From: an uncultured Lachnospiraceae bacterium
GTDB lineage: Bacteria; Bacillota; Clostridia; Lachnospirales; Lachnospiraceae
Direction: 5' to 3'
Length of the DNA: 64,000 bases
NCBI GenBank assembly: GCA_902767015.1
Contig: CACXFV010000116.1
Coordinates: 32,184-96,183, forward strand
Each line of letters starts with the position of its first letter. The first letter of the stretch is position 1. The notes under the pieces were generated by a model, which did not search any database, was not told the origin of the DNA, and was given only the letters and a program-made list of their open reading frames with translations. Position numbers and translations under genes: made by a program. Below, one piece after another: positions 26,872 to 37,354 of this stretch.

Positions 26872-27441
26872 ATGATATTATTAATCGATAATTATGACAG
26901 TTTTTCATATAATCTTGTGCAGATGATTGGAGAGATTAACAGTGATATTAAGGTAATCAGAAATGATGAGTATACTGTAGAGGAAATCGATGCAATGAAG
27001 CCTGAGGCGATTATTATTTCTCCGGGACCGGGAAAGCCAAAAGATGCCGGAATCTGTATAGAGCTTATCAAAAGGCTTGGTGACAGATATAAGATTTTGG
27101 GTGTCTGCCTGGGACATCAGGCAATCTGCGAGGCATATGGTGCCATCATCACCTATGCGGGACAACTGATGCATGGCAAACAGTCAGAGGTGAAGGTTAC
27201 AACCGATAGTGTATTGTTCCGGGGGATGGAGGACAAAATAAAGGTAGCAAGGTATCATTCCCTGGCTGCTGATGTGAATACCATCAGTGATGAGCTTAGA
27301 ATCACAGCGATGACTAAGGACAATGAAGTTATGGCAGTGGAGCATAAAAAGTATCAGGTCTATGGTGTTCAGTTTCATCCGGAATCCATACTGACACCAC
27401 AGGGAAGAGGCATTATCAAGAATTTTCTGGCAGACAGATAG
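26872..27441 (+). CDS. trpG: Anthranilate synthase component II (glutamine amidotransferase)
   Basis: Supplies ammonia from glutamine to TrpE. The class I amidotransferase triad is visible: nucleophile Cys in LGVCLGHQAI (about residue 78), and His and Glu in YGVQFHPESI near residue 170. SPGPGKPKDAG is also present. The ATG at 26872 (189 residues) begins the usual MILLIDNYDSFSYN; GTG at 26863 is closer to the AGGAAAGGA site and cannot be ruled out. Dual use for folate (PabA) is possible in principle. Confidence 0.93.
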   Translation: MILLIDNYDSFSYNLVQMIGEINSDIKVIRNDEYTVEEIDAMKPEAIIISPGPGKPKDAGICIELIKRLGDRYKILGVCLGHQAICEAYGAIITYAGQLMHGKQSEVKVTTDSVLFRGMEDKIKVARYHSLAADVNTISDELRITAMTKDNEVMAVEHKKYQVYGVQFHPESILTPQGRGIIKNFLADR

Positions 27442-27502
27442 AAAAAATTGTTATCAAAAAGATAGAAAATAGAAATCAAAAAAGAAAGGTCAGGTAACAT
27501 AT

Positions 27503-28510
27503 ATGATTAGAGAGGCAATTATAAAATTGGCAAAAAAGGAAGATATTGGATATGACATGGCGAAGACTGTGACAGATGAGATTATGAGCGGAAATGCGTC
27601 TCAGGTTCAGATGAGTGCATATTTAACGGCCATGTCGATGAAAGGAGAAACGATTGAGGAAATAACGGGAAGTGCAGAGGGAATGCGCCAGCATGCATTG
27701 AAGCTTTTAGATAATGAGGATGCGTTAGAAATTGTGGGAACAGGAGGAGATGGTTCAAATTCTATCAACATCTCAACAATTTCTTCCATCATTGTTTCAG
27801 CAGCAGGTATTAAAGTAGCGAAGCATGGTAACAGGGCAGCATCAAGTAAATGCGGAACCGCAGACTGCTTGGAGGCCCTGGGCGTCAATATCATGGTGGA
27901 GCCGGAAAAAAGCGCAGAAATCCTCAATGAAATCGGAATATGCTTTTTATTTGCACAAAAATATCATATGTCCATGAAGCATGTGGGACCAATCAGGAAA
28001 GAGTTGGGCATCAGAACTATTTTCAACATCTTAGGTCCTCTTGCGAATCCTGCCGGAGCCTCTATGCAGTTATTAGGTGTCTATGACGAATCCTTAATAG
28101 AGCCACTGGCAAGAGTATTATTGAATCTAGGGGTACAGCGGTCCATGGTAGTCTATGGAAGAGACGGTTTCGATGAGATTTCAATGAGTGCTGAAACGGC
28201 AGTATGTGAAGTAAAAGACGGCTATTTTTCACAATATGTTATTGAACCGGAGGATTATGGATTTACCAGATGTAAGAAAGAGGATTTGGTAGGAGGAACA
28301 CCGCAGGAAAATGCTAAAATTGCACTGGATATATTAAATGGTGCACAGGGACCAAAGACAGATGCGGTTCTTCTTAATTCCGGTGCTGCCATTCATATCG
28401 GAAAGCCGGAGCTCTCCATTTCAGAGGGCATAGAGATGGCGAGAGATGTCATTAAGAGTAAAAAGGCAATAGAACAGTTAAATCATTTTATCAGGCTGAC
28501 TAACCAATAG
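27503..28510 (+). CDS. trpD: Anthranilate phosphoribosyltransferase
   Basis: Transfers phosphoribose from PRPP to anthranilate. The PRPP-binding motif [14 protein letters not shown] lies at about residues 79-92. [21 protein letters not shown] and the [22 protein letters not shown] region follow. The length of 335 is normal. The site GAAAGGTCAGG lies 5-12 bases before the ATG. Separate from trpG, unlike fused enterobacterial forms. Confidence 0.95.
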   Translation: MIREAIIKLAKKEDIGYDMAKTVTDEIMSGNASQVQMSAYLTAMSMKGETIEEITGSAEGMRQHALKLLDNEDALEIVGTGGDGSNSINISTISSIIVSAAGIKVAKHGNRAASSKCGTADCLEALGVNIMVEPEKSAEILNEIGICFLFAQKYHMSMKHVGPIRKELGIRTIFNILGPLANPAGASMQLLGVYDESLIEPLARVLLNLGVQRSMVVYGRDGFDEISMSAETAVCEVKDGYFSQYVIEPEDYGFTRCKKEDLVGGTPQENAKIALDILNGAQGPKTDAVLLNSGAAIHIGKPELSISEGIEMARDVIKSKKAIEQLNHFIRLTNQ

Positions 28511-28560
28511 TAACTGTGCACAGACAGATAATAGTAAAAGCAGGAAAGGATAACAGTATT

Positions 28561-29355
28561 ATGATTCTTGACGAAATAGTGAAAAGTACATTCAAGAGAG
28601 TAGAAGAGTCGTATAAGAGAGAACCGTTAGCGTCGGTAAAAGAAAAGGCAGCTGCAGCAGCCAGACAGGGAAGGACGGATTTTCCGTTTGAAGAGGCATT
28701 AAAAAAGAAGCCAATTGCCTTTATATGCGAGGTGAAAAAGGCGTCACCGTCTAAGGGAATCATTGCAGAAGAATTTGATTATATTCAGATTGCAAGGGAA
28801 TATGAAGCGGCGGGGGCAGCATGTATCTCCGTTCTCACAGAGCCGGAGTTTTTTAAGGGAAGCACCAAATACCTTGAAGAAATCAGTAAAGAGGTAAAAA
28901 TCCCTTTATTGAGAAAAGATTTTGTGATTGATGAATATCAGATTTATGAGGCAAAAGTAATAGGAGCAGATGCCGTTCTTCTGATATGTGCAATATTGAA
29001 TGAAGAGCAATTGAAAAAGTATATTTTGCTTGCCCACAGCATGGGACTCTCCACCGTTGTGGAGGCACATGATGAGAAGGAGGTAATGATGGCAAAACGG
29101 TGCGGTGCAAGAATCATCGGTGTCAATAACAGGAACTTAAAAGATTTTACGGTGGATATTAACAACAGTTTGCGCTATAGAAAAATGGTAGGGGAACATG
29201 TTCTGTTTCTTTCAGAAAGCGGAATCAGGAATGCTGATGATATCAAACGACTTGTTGAGCATCATGTCAATGCCGTTTTAATTGGGGAAACACTGATGCG
29301 GAGTGATAATAAAAAAGAAAGGATTAATCAATTATTGGAAAAAGTAACTTTTTGA
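28561..29355 (+). CDS. trpC: Indole-3-glycerol phosphate synthase
   Basis: Closes the indole ring from CdRP. The (beta/alpha)8 motifs are FICEVKKASPSKGII (about residues 56-70), VLTEPEFFKGS, LLRKDFVIDEYQI, GVNNRNLKDFTVD and ESGIRNADD. The ATG at 28561 (264 residues) has AGGAAAGGA about 10 bases upstream; an upstream in-frame GTG at 28516 lacks a site. It stands alone, without a fused or neighbouring TrpF isomerase. Confidence 0.94.
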   Translation: MILDEIVKSTFKRVEESYKREPLASVKEKAAAAARQGRTDFPFEEALKKKPIAFICEVKKASPSKGIIAEEFDYIQIAREYEAAGAACISVLTEPEFFKGSTKYLEEISKEVKIPLLRKDFVIDEYQIYEAKVIGADAVLLICAILNEEQLKKYILLAHSMGLSTVVEAHDEKEVMMAKRCGARIIGVNNRNLKDFTVDINNSLRYRKMVGEHVLFLSESGIRNADDIKRLVEHHVNAVLIGETLMRSDNKKERINQLLEKVTF

Positions 29356-29417
29356 CAGGTAAAGTAATGAGCAATTACTGACTATTATGAACAGAATACT
29401 CAGAAATGGAGATTAAT

Positions 29418-30617
29418 ATGACAAGCGAAAGTATAAAGAAAGGCCGTTTTGGGGAATACGGAGGACAGTATATACCGGAAACGCTGATGAATGAAATTAA
29501 AAAATTAGAGGAGGCGTATGAGTTTTATAAAGAGGATGAGGAGTTTAACGGAGAGCTTGATACGCTGTTAAAGGAATATGCGGGAAGACCGTCACTCCTG
29601 TATTATGCCGAAAAAATGACAAAAGACTTAGGCGGTGCGAAGATTTATTTAAAGAGAGAAGATTTAAACCATACAGGCTCACATAAGATTAATAATGTGT
29701 TGGGACAGGTGCTTCTTGCCAAAAAAATGGGAAAAACGAGAGTCATAGCTGAGACGGGCGCCGGTCAGCATGGTGTGGCAACGGCGACGGCGGCAGCACT
29801 GTTAGGACTTGAATGTGAAATCTATATGGGAAAAACGGATACGGAAAGGCAGGCACTCAACGTATACAGAATGGAACTGCTGGGGGCAAAGGTGCATCCG
29901 GTTACCAGCGGAACCATGACGCTGAAGGATGCAGTCAATGAGGCAATGAGAGAGTGGACAAACAGGGTAAATGATACGCTTTATGTATTGGGCTCTGTCA
30001 TGGGACCACATCCGTTTCCGATGATTGTGAGAGACTTTCAGAGTGTCATCAGCAGGGAGGCGAGAGAGCAGATTTTAGAGAAGGAGAACAAGCTTCCGGA
30101 TGCCGTAGTGGCATGTGTGGGTGGCGGAAGTAACTCTATGGGGATGTTTTATCATTTTATCAATGATGAAAATGTGAAGCTAATCGGATGTGAGGCAGCA
30201 GGTAAGGGCATTGATACGGATATGCATGCGGCAACGATTGCCAAGGGAAGTGTCGGAGTATTTCATGGGATGAAGTCTCTCTTCTGTCAGAATGAGGAAG
30301 GACAGATAGCACCGGTGTATTCTATTTCGGCGGGACTTGATTATCCGGGCATAGGACCGGAACATGCCTATCTGCATGACATAGGAAGAGCGCAGTATGT
30401 CAGCATTACAGACGAAGAGGCGGTCAGTGCCTTTGAATATATCGCAAAAACCGAGGGAATTATTTGTGCCATAGAAAGTGCACACGCGGTTGCAGAGGTG
30501 ATAAAGCTGGCACCGACAATGGAGAAAGACCAGATAATCATAGTATGTCTGTCAGGACGTGGTGACAAAGATGTTGCCGCAATAGCAAGATACAGAGGAG
30601 TTGATTTACATGAGTAG
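29418..30617 (+). CDS. trpB: Tryptophan synthase beta chain
   Basis: PLP enzyme joining indole and serine. Motifs are [16 protein letters not shown] at the start, the PLP-lysine region [15 protein letters not shown] (about residues 80-95), [19 protein letters not shown] and the phosphate-binding [12 protein letters not shown]. The ATG at 29418 (399 residues) has GGAG 6 bases upstream; the ATG at 29406 lacks one. It is the short (TrpB1) type. Its end overlaps trpA by 8 bases, coupling synthesis of the alpha-beta complex. Confidence 0.96.
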   Translation: MTSESIKKGRFGEYGGQYIPETLMNEIKKLEEAYEFYKEDEEFNGELDTLLKEYAGRPSLLYYAEKMTKDLGGAKIYLKREDLNHTGSHKINNVLGQVLLAKKMGKTRVIAETGAGQHGVATATAAALLGLECEIYMGKTDTERQALNVYRMELLGAKVHPVTSGTMTLKDAVNEAMREWTNRVNDTLYVLGSVMGPHPFPMIVRDFQSVISREAREQILEKENKLPDAVVACVGGGSNSMGMFYHFINDENVKLIGCEAAGKGIDTDMHAATIAKGSVGVFHGMKSLFCQNEEGQIAPVYSISAGLDYPGIGPEHAYLHDIGRAQYVSITDEEAVSAFEYIAKTEGIICAIESAHAVAEVIKLAPTMEKDQIIIVCLSGRGDKDVAAIARYRGVDLHE

Positions 30618-31383
30618 AATAAATAAAGCATTTGAGAATAAAAAAGCATTTATAGGATTTCTGACAGCCGGAGATCCTAATCTTGATAAAACAGAGGAGT
30701 ATGTTCTTAAAATGGCAGAGGCAGGCGCTGACCTGATAGAATTGGGAATCCCTTTTTCCGATCCGATTGCAGAGGGAATAGTGATACAGGAAGCGAATAT
30801 CAGAGCTTTAAGTGCTGGTACCACGGTAGAAAAGGTGTTTGCGACAGTGAAAAAAATCAGACAGAAAACAGATGTGCCATTGGTATTTTTGACATATCTG
30901 AATCCTGTATTTCACTATGGGTATGACGGTTTTCTGAAAAAATGTCAGGAATGTGGGATTGACGGACTGATTATTCCGGATATGCCATATGAGGAAAAAG
31001 GGGAGATAACAGATATAGCCCAAAAGTATGATATTGATATTATTTCCATGATTGCACCGACATCAGAGGAAAGAATAGGGAAAATAGCCGAAACGGCAAA
31101 GGGATTTGTCTATGTAGTATCCTCCATGGGAGTGACCGGTGTCCGCCAGGAGATAAAAACAGATCTGGAGTCTATTGTGGAGGTAATCAAAAAGCATACC
31201 GGTACACCGGCAGCCATTGGATTTGGCATCAGCAAACCGGAGCAGGCAGAGCACTTTTCAAAGTTTGCTGACGGCGTGATTGTAGGAAGTGCGATTGTAA
31301 AGATAATTGCGGAATATGGCGAAAATGCTGGGGACGAATTGACTGCATATGTCAGAAGCATGAAGGAAGCAGTTCGGGGCTGA
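30610..31383 (+). CDS. trpA: Tryptophan synthase alpha chain
   Basis: Cleaves indole-3-glycerol phosphate to indole, which channels to Trp[33 protein letters not shown] (catalytic Glu and Asp), [10 protein letters not shown] and [15 protein letters not shown] are all present. The ATG at 30610 (257 residues) lies within the trpB end with GAGGAG about 8 bases upstream. Last trp biosynthetic gene; no terminator is obvious after it. Confidence 0.95.
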   Translation: MSRINKAFENKKAFIGFLTAGDPNLDKTEEYVLKMAEAGADLIELGIPFSDPIAEGIVIQEANIRALSAGTTVEKVFATVKKIRQKTDVPLVFLTYLNPVFHYGYDGFLKKCQECGIDGLIIPDMPYEEKGEITDIAQKYDIDIISMIAPTSEERIGKIAETAKGFVYVVSSMGVTGVRQEIKTDLESIVEVIKKHTGTPAAIGFGISKPEQAEHFSKFADGVIVGSAIVKIIAEYGENAGDELTAYVRSMKEAVRG

Positions 31384-31482
31384 CCGCAAAATTTAAATTT
31401 GGTGTGGAATATTGGAATAAATTGTAATATAATAGTAATATTGTGTAAGAAAGGTACAATTTATTTTGTTTGGTATAGATTC

Positions 31483-33054
31483 ATGAGTCAGAAAAAAAGT
31501 ATAAGAAATTTGATAATGCATGGCGGAATTTTGGCTATGGCGGGGATTTTAGTGCGGATAATCGGGCTGGTCTACAGGATACCGATGCTGAATATCATCG
31601 GAGACGAGGCTTCCGGTATCTATTCCGCCTCCTATAATGTCTATAACATCATGCTGGTGCTGTCGTCGTATGGGCTGCCTATGGCGGTATCGAAGCTGAT
31701 TTCCGGAAGGGTAGTACAAAAACAATACAGAGATGCGCGGAAGATATTTAGGGTCTCCATGATGGTTGCCACATGCACAGGTGGCTTGGCCGCATGTATC
31801 ACATTTTTTGGTGCCAATTTTATCGAAAAGCATATTTACACGCAATATCAGGGAGTGGCATATCCCTTAAGAGTGTTGGCACCGACTATTTTTATTGTCT
31901 CTGTGCTTGGTGTGCTGCGAGGCTTCTATCAGGGACAGGGAACTACCATTCCCACAGCACTGTCACAGTTATTTGAGCAGATTATCAATGCGATTGTCAG
32001 TATTGTGGGATGTTATGTTCTGATTCATGCCTTTGCGGATTCTAAAAACGTGGCGGGATATGGTGCGGCTGGTGGTACGTTAGGTACCGCCTTTGGCGCC
32101 TTAACCGCATTGTTGTTTCTGGTATTCATTTATATCATTTATCGACCTAAATTTGAGCGTAAGATAAAAAATGACATTCATAGCGTTGATGAGCCTGCTT
32201 TTGATGTATTGAAGGTCATTGTTGCGACGATGGTGCCGATTATTATCGGACAGACCTTTTATCAGATCAGTGCTGTTATTGATGATGTATTATTTGGAAA
32301 GCTGATGGGGGTGGCAGGCTTTACCAATATAGAAATAAAAAGATATATGGGTACGTATGGTTCCACCTATGTCACTATTACAGGGGTTGTGATGGGAGTG
32401 GCATCTGCCATGTCAGCCTCCATGCTGCCAAGTGTGGTTGCTTCAATGGCAAAGCGGGAATATGATGAAATTAATGAAAAAATCAGCGCCACCGTAAAGA
32501 CGAATATGTTGATTGCCATACCATCATTTTTGGGAATGTTCGTGCTTGGCGAGCCTGTTGTAAGGCTGCTTTTCAGAAGCTATGACAGTTCACTTGCAGG
32601 AATGATGTTGAAAATCGGTGGAATAGCGGTTGTATTTTATACCATATCCACAGTGACGAGCTCTGCACTGCAGGGAATTGATAAAATGCAGTTGCCGGTG
32701 TGGCATTCGATGATTTCACTCCTGATTCATGTTATCCTTGTTTTTATTCTGTTGAAAGCAACAAATTTAGGAATTTTTGCCATAGTAATAGGAACGACTA
32801 CTTTTCCGCTGGTCATTATGATTCTAAATCTGATTGCGCTGAATAAATATGTGGGATATACACAGGAACTGACAAAGACTTTTTTCGTCCCGTTGGCATG
32901 TGCAGTTGTCATGTCGGTTGCGACTGCTTTGACATATAATTTGACGATATTGATATTCCATAATATTATCATTGCCGTCTTTTTTGCGATGCTTGTGGCA
33001 GTGGTGGTATATTTTGGACTGATGTTGATGTGCAGGAAAAAGAGAGTATATTAA
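31483..33054 (+). CDS. Oligosaccharide flippase family protein (SpoVB/MurJ-like)
   Basis: Polytopic transporter of the MOP superfamily with about 14 helices across 523 residues. Such proteins flip lipid-linked glycans; relatives include SpoVB and the lipid II flippases. The start GGILAMAGILVRIIGLVYRIPML and the segment YGLPMAVSKLISGRV are typical of the clostridial group. The ATG at 31483 is chosen because the family begins near it; no good ribosome site is visible. A TATAAT at 31428-31433 may be part of a promoter. It sits between trpA and trpS with no functional link apparent. Confidence 0.8.
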   Translation: MSQKKSIRNLIMHGGILAMAGILVRIIGLVYRIPMLNIIGDEASGIYSASYNVYNIMLVLSSYGLPMAVSKLISGRVVQKQYRDARKIFRVSMMVATCTGGLAACITFFGANFIEKHIYTQYQGVAYPLRVLAPTIFIVSVLGVLRGFYQGQGTTIPTALSQLFEQIINAIVSIVGCYVLIHAFADSKNVAGYGAAGGTLGTAFGALTALLFLVFIYIIYRPKFERKIKNDIHSVDEPAFDVLKVIVATMVPIIIGQTFYQISAVIDDVLFGKLMGVAGFTNIEIKRYMGTYGSTYVTITGVVMGVASAMSASMLPSVVASMAKREYDEINEKISATVKTNMLIAIPSFLGMFVLGEPVVRLLFRSYDSSLAGMMLKIGGIAVVFYTISTVTSSALQGIDKMQLPVWHSMISLLIHVILVFILLKATNLGIFAIVIGTTTFPLVIMILNLIALNKYVGYTQELTKTFFVPLACAVVMSVATALTYNLTILIFHNIIIAVFFAMLVAVVVYFGLMLMCRKKRVY

Positions 33055-33156
33055 TATAGGCTTGAAATTTTGTGATAATTAGTATAAACTGTTTGAGGTA
33101 TGGAAAATATAGCTGAAACCCTTTGATGAACAGAAAACAGCGAAATGGAGATTATT

Positions 33157-34242
33157 ATGAGTAAGATTATTTTAACTGGTGACAGACCAACAGGAAAGCT
33201 TCATGTAGGTCATTATGTAGGTTCTCTGAAAAGACGAGTGGAATTGCAAAATTCCGGTGATTATGAGAAAATATTTATTATGATAGCAGACGCACAGGCT
33301 CTCACTGATAATTCCGATCATCCGGAGAAGGTAAGGAATAATATCATGGAGGTGGCACTGGATTATCTGGCTTGCGGGCTCGATCCGGAGAAATCCAATC
33401 TGCTGATTCAGTCACAGGTGCCAGAACTGACGGAACTTACTTTTTACTATATGAACTTAGTTACTGTGTCAAGATTGCAGCGCAACCCGACAGTAAAATC
33501 GGAGATTCAGATGAGAAACTTTGAGGCGAGTATACCGGTAGGTTTCTTTACATATCCGATTAGCCAGGCGGCGGATATCACTGCTTTTAAGGCAACAACA
33601 GTGCCGGTAGGAGAGGATCAGCTGCCGATGCTTGAACAGACCAAGGAGATTGTGAGAAAATTTAATGCCGTGTATGGTGATACCCTTGTGGAGCCGGATA
33701 TTTTGCTGCCGGATAATAAAGCCTGTCTGAGACTCCCGGGAACAGACGGCAAGGCAAAAATGAGCAAATCACTGGGAAATTGCATTTATTTATCGGAGGA
33801 GCCGGAAGAGATTAAAAAGAAGGTCATGAGTATGTTTACGGATCCTGACCATATTAAGATTACCGATTCGGGAAAGCTGGAGGGTAACACGGTATTTACC
33901 TATCTCGATGCCTTCAGCACGAAGGAGCATTTTGAAGCATTTTTGCCGGAATATTCCTGCTTGGGGGAGCTTAAGGAGCACTATACCAGAGGTGGTCTTG
34001 GGGATGTGAAGGTCAAGAAGTTCTTAAATAATGTCATTCAGTCGGAATTAGAGCCAATCAGAAACAGACGATGTGAGTACCAGAAAAATATCTCATATGT
34101 GTATGAGGTTCTGAGGAAGGGCACAGAGAAAGCGAGAGAAGTGGCTGCTTGTACATTGGCAGATGTTAAAAAATCAATGAAAATCAACTATTTTGATACC
34201 AATGAATGGTTAGAGGAGCAGATAAATAAATATCATTCATAG
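33157..34242 (+). CDS. trpS: Tryptophan--tRNA ligase
   Basis: Class I aminoacyl-tRNA synthetase charging tRNA-Trp. The HIGH-like motif is within TGDRPTGKLHVGHYVGSL and the KMSKS motif is KAKMSKSLGN near residue 195. PISQAADITAFKA is also typical. GGAG 6 bases before the ATG at 33157 fixes the start (361 residues); the ATG at 33145 lacks one. Its nearness to the trp operon ties tRNA-Trp charging to synthesis of the amino acid, yet I find no T-box in the 102 bases upstream. Confidence 0.95.
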   Translation: MSKIILTGDRPTGKLHVGHYVGSLKRRVELQNSGDYEKIFIMIADAQALTDNSDHPEKVRNNIMEVALDYLACGLDPEKSNLLIQSQVPELTELTFYYMNLVTVSRLQRNPTVKSEIQMRNFEASIPVGFFTYPISQAADITAFKATTVPVGEDQLPMLEQTKEIVRKFNAVYGDTLVEPDILLPDNKACLRLPGTDGKAKMSKSLGNCIYLSEEPEEIKKKVMSMFTDPDHIKITDSGKLEGNTVFTYLDAFSTKEHFEAFLPEYSCLGELKEHYTRGGLGDVKVKKFLNNVIQSELEPIRNRRCEYQKNISYVYEVLRKGTEKAREVAACTLADVKKSMKINYFDTNEWLEEQINKYHS

Positions 34243-34378
34243 TGGTGCTTTACCAAATATTTCATTCTTTTTTTACGATTTTTTCACGAAATAGACACAA
34301 AATTTGTTTATGATAATAATATCAAAGCGATAAAGCATTGATGAATCTTAAAATTTTCTTTTCATATTTCCTCTTAAG

Positions 34379-34406
34379 AAAAAGCAACTGTGGTGGTTGC
34401 TTTTTT
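34379..34406 (+). terminator. Intrinsic terminator downstream of trpS
   Basis: AAAAAGCAAC (34379-34388) pairs with GTTGC plus T-run (34396-34406). A second hairpin AGGAACTGT/ACAGTTCCT (34418-34448) follows. The 268-base gap between trpS and the next gene holds nothing else that I can assign. Confidence 0.8.
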
Positions 34407-34450
34407 ATATTGTCGTCAGGAACTGTTCGCGATTAATGTACAGTTCCTTA

Positions 34451-34479
34451 TTCATATCTTTCAAAATCCATAATATAAT
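34451..34479 (+). promoter_or_regulatory. Predicted promoter of the second D,D-carboxypeptidase gene
   Basis: TTCATA (34451-34456), 17-base spacer, TATAAT (34474-34479), 32 bases before the start codon. Confidence 0.45.
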
Positions 34480-34510
34480 TAATTAAGTATCAATTCGGAG
34501 AATGATTTAA

Positions 34511-35743
34511 TTGCAGAAATATGTAAAAAAAGTCATCGTATTTGTGATGGCCGTGTGTGTCAGTGTAATGGATACACATATCAGTTATCTGTCGATGCAG
34601 GGCACATGTTGGAAGTGGGGATTGGCGCATGGAGTCCAGGCATGCTATGAGTACCGGGTATGGGCTGATGAAATCAAGGAGAACGATTTGTACGCAAAAT
34701 CCGCTCTGTTAATGGATGCAGATAGCGGAAGGGTTTTGTATCAGAAAAATGGGTATGAGAGATTGCCTATGGCAAGCACCACCAAAATTATGACATGCCT
34801 TTTGGCACTGGAACATTCCCAGCCGGAGGATATCGTTGAATTTTCACAGTATGCCGCCTCCATGCCAAAGGTAAAGTTAGGGGCAGCCAAAGGCAGAAAA
34901 TTTTATATGAAGGATATGCTTTACTCCTTAATGCTGGAATCCCATAATGACACGGCAGTCGCAATCGCCGAGGGTGTGGGGGGAACTGTAGAGAATTTCG
35001 CAAATATGATGAATGAGAGAGCAAGAGAGATAGGAGCCCTGAACACAAATTTTGTCACACCAAATGGCCTTGATGCTGATGAACATTATACCACAGCATA
35101 TGATTTGGCATTGATTGCCGCAGAAGCAATTAAAAATGAGAAATTTTTAGAGATTGTCAATACAAGAACACATTCTTTTAGTGATATTGAGAAAAAAGTA
35201 AGCTTTAATGTCAATAATAAAAATGCTTTTCTTGGCATGATGGAGGGAGCCATCGGGGTTAAGACGGGATTCACGGGAAAGGCCGGTTATTGTTTCGTAG
35301 GAGCGGTAAAAGATGGCAATAAGACGCTCATTTCAGTTGTGCTGGGCAGTGGATGGCCGCCTTCTAAGACTTATAAGTGGAAGGATACGCTAAAGCTGAT
35401 GAAATATGGTCTGAGCAGATATGAATACAGGGTGTTGTTTAATGGAATAGAGAGTTATAAAGCACTGCCGGTGGAAAATGGTGTGGAGAAAGAGGTGGAT
35501 ACCTATATTGGCGGAACATTAAGTACACTGCTGTCAGATTCGGACGAGGTCGATATGGAATATGTTTTTCCGGAAAAAGTGAAAGCACCTGTGGGGGAAA
35601 ACCAAAAGGTGGGAGAAATGAAGGTGTTCATCAACGGTGAGAGATTTGCCGTTTTTGATATCTGTACAAAAGGTTCCGTAAAAGAGATTGATTTTTGCTA
35701 TTCTGTCAAAAAGGTGATAAAAAAGTTTCTTTTCCTTCATTAG
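34511..35743 (+). CDS. D-alanyl-D-alanine carboxypeptidase (second copy)
   Basis: S11-family penicillin-binding protein acting on peptidoglycan outside the cell. Motifs are STTK (in MASTTKIM), SHND (SxN) and KTGFTG. An N-terminal signal-anchor region (VKKVIVFVMAVCVSVMDT) precedes. The start is a TTG at 34511 with GGAG 10 bases upstream; the ATG at 34502 runs into a stop. The length of 410 and motif spacing parallel the DacF at 18064, but the two are diverged paralogues rather than recent duplicates. Confidence 0.88.
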   Translation: MQKYVKKVIVFVMAVCVSVMDTHISYLSMQGTCWKWGLAHGVQACYEYRVWADEIKENDLYAKSALLMDADSGRVLYQKNGYERLPMASTTKIMTCLLALEHSQPEDIVEFSQYAASMPKVKLGAAKGRKFYMKDMLYSLMLESHNDTAVAIAEGVGGTVENFANMMNERAREIGALNTNFVTPNGLDADEHYTTAYDLALIAAEAIKNEKFLEIVNTRTHSFSDIEKKVSFNVNNKNAFLGMMEGAIGVKTGFTGKAGYCFVGAVKDGNKTLISVVLGSGWPPSKTYKWKDTLKLMKYGLSRYEYRVLFNGIESYKALPVENGVEKEVDTYIGGTLSTLLSDSDEVDMEYVFPEKVKAPVGENQKVGEMKVFINGERFAVFDICTKGSVKEIDFCYSVKKVIKKFLFLH

Positions 35744-35929
35744 ATTTAGCGTTGCTGTTCGCAGGAATTTTTTTTAATGCTTTTGAAACTGCTTGCTTTT
35801 TTTTGAGGTAAGTAATACAATATAATCGGCAGAGATTTGGAATTTGTTTAAATTGTAATATGCTGCTTAAATACCGTGTATGAACATTTGATACATATGC
35901 GCGTTAATATATAAAATGGAGGTCATAAG

Positions 35930-37339
35930 ATGAGTACTACATCAAAAGTATCAGCGGGTAAAAGAATCGAAGATTTACTTGATGATAACAGTTTTGTTGA
36001 AATCGGAAGTCTTGTAAAAGCAAGAAACACAGATTTTAACCTGACAAAAAAAGATACACCGGCAGATGGTGTCATTACGGGTTATGGATTAATTAACGGT
36101 GAATTAGTTTATGTTTACAGTCAAAACGTCAATGTTCTTGGCGGCTCCATCGGAGAGATGCATGCGAAGAAGATTACAAAGATTTATGACATGGCGATGA
36201 AGATGGGAGCACCGGTAATAGGACTGGTTGATTGTGCAGGTTTGAGACTGGAGGAGGCAACAGACGCTCTCAATGCATTTGGCGAAATCTATCTTAAGAA
36301 GGTAAAGGCTTCCGGCGTTATTCCCCAGATTACAGCCGTATTTGGAAGATGCGGAGGTGGTCTGGCTATATTAAGCCAGTTATCTGATTTTACTTTTATG
36401 GAGGATAACGCAAAGCTATTTGTCAACTCTCCGAATACGATTGATTCTAATTATGAAGCAAAATGTGATACGGCATCTGCCGAGTTCCAGAGAGAAGAGA
36501 CGGCGAATGTGGACTATGTCGGCAATGAGGCAGAAATCCTTGAAAAGATAAGAGAGTTAGTCGGTATTTTACCGGGAAATTTTGAAAATGGTACGGCATA
36601 TGAAGAGTGTCGCGATGAGCTGAACAGGGTATGTGAAGAAATTGATAATTGTGTGGAGGATATCCAGACACTTTTGCAGATGGTATCGGACGAAGGAATG
36701 TTATTTGAAGTTAAGAAAGATTATGCACCGGATATGGTCACAGGATTCATTAAGCTCAATGGCAATACAGTGGGCGTTGTGGCTAACAATGCAAATTTGC
36801 TCACGTCACAGGGAACGGTTAAGGCCGCAGATTTTGTTAATTTCTGTGATGCATTTGAGATTCCGGTGGTGACCTTTACGAATGTGACGGGCTTCGAGAC
36901 AACAATGGAGGAAGAAAAGAAATTAGCAGAGGCTTGTGCAAAGCTTACCTATGCCTTTGCGAATGCCACGGTTCCTAAGATTAATGTGATAATCGGAGAT
37001 GCCTTTGGCAGTGCATATGTGGTTATGAACAGTAAAGGAATCGGTGCGGACATTGTATATGCATGGACGGACTCAAAGATAGGGATGATGAATGCAGAAT
37101 CAGCCGCAAAGATTATCTACTCAAAAGAGATTAAGGAATCGAATAATTTTAACGCGATTATTGCTGAAAAAACAGCAGAATACAATGAGCTTCAGCTTAG
37201 TGCCGTATCCGCAGCAGGCAGAGGCTATGTGGATTCAATACTTGCTCCGGAGGATACAAGAAAATATCTCATCGGTGCAGTAGAAATGCTGCTTACAAAG
37301 AGAGAAGATGCTCCTTATAAGAAACATGGAACGGTTTAA
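35930..37339 (+). CDS. Acyl-CoA carboxyltransferase subunit (MmdA/PccB-like)
   Basis: Carboxyltransferase of the crotonase-fold family, moving CO2 between biotin and an acyl-CoA, for example methylmalonyl-CoA. The N-terminal half has GELVYVYSQNVNVLGGSIGEMHAKKI, typical of these enzymes, then GRCGGGLAILSQLSDFTFM. The C-terminal half has EIPVVTFTNVTGF and FGSAYVVMNSKGIGADIVYAW. At 469 residues it is somewhat shorter than usual 500-plus forms. GGAGG precedes the ATG. First gene of a five-gene decarboxylase set. The acyl-CoA substrate is inferred. Confidence 0.85.
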   Translation: MSTTSKVSAGKRIEDLLDDNSFVEIGSLVKARNTDFNLTKKDTPADGVITGYGLINGELVYVYSQNVNVLGGSIGEMHAKKITKIYDMAMKMGAPVIGLVDCAGLRLEEATDALNAFGEIYLKKVKASGVIPQITAVFGRCGGGLAILSQLSDFTFMEDNAKLFVNSPNTIDSNYEAKCDTASAEFQREETANVDYVGNEAEILEKIRELVGILPGNFENGTAYEECRDELNRVCEEIDNCVEDIQTLLQMVSDEGMLFEVKKDYAPDMVTGFIKLNGNTVGVVANNANLLTSQGTVKAADFVNFCDAFEIPVVTFTNVTGFETTMEEEKKLAEACAKLTYAFANATVPKINVIIGDAFGSAYVVMNSKGIGADIVYAWTDSKIGMMNAESAAKIIYSKEIKESNNFNAIIAEKTAEYNELQLSAVSAAGRGYVDSILAPEDTRKYLIGAVEMLLTKREDAPYKKHGTV

Positions 37340-37354
37340 TGCGAGGTGAAGAAC

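Noticed and set aside
33055-33156. T-box upstream of trpS
   Set aside because: Only 102 bases and no TGGNACCGCG-type core or terminator; the only T-box is at 24893-25153.
34292-34408. Possible small RNA between trpS and the carboxypeptidase gene
   Set aside because: A TAGACA lies upstream and a terminator ends it, but no -10 at proper spacing is convincing; the terminator more simply ends trpS.
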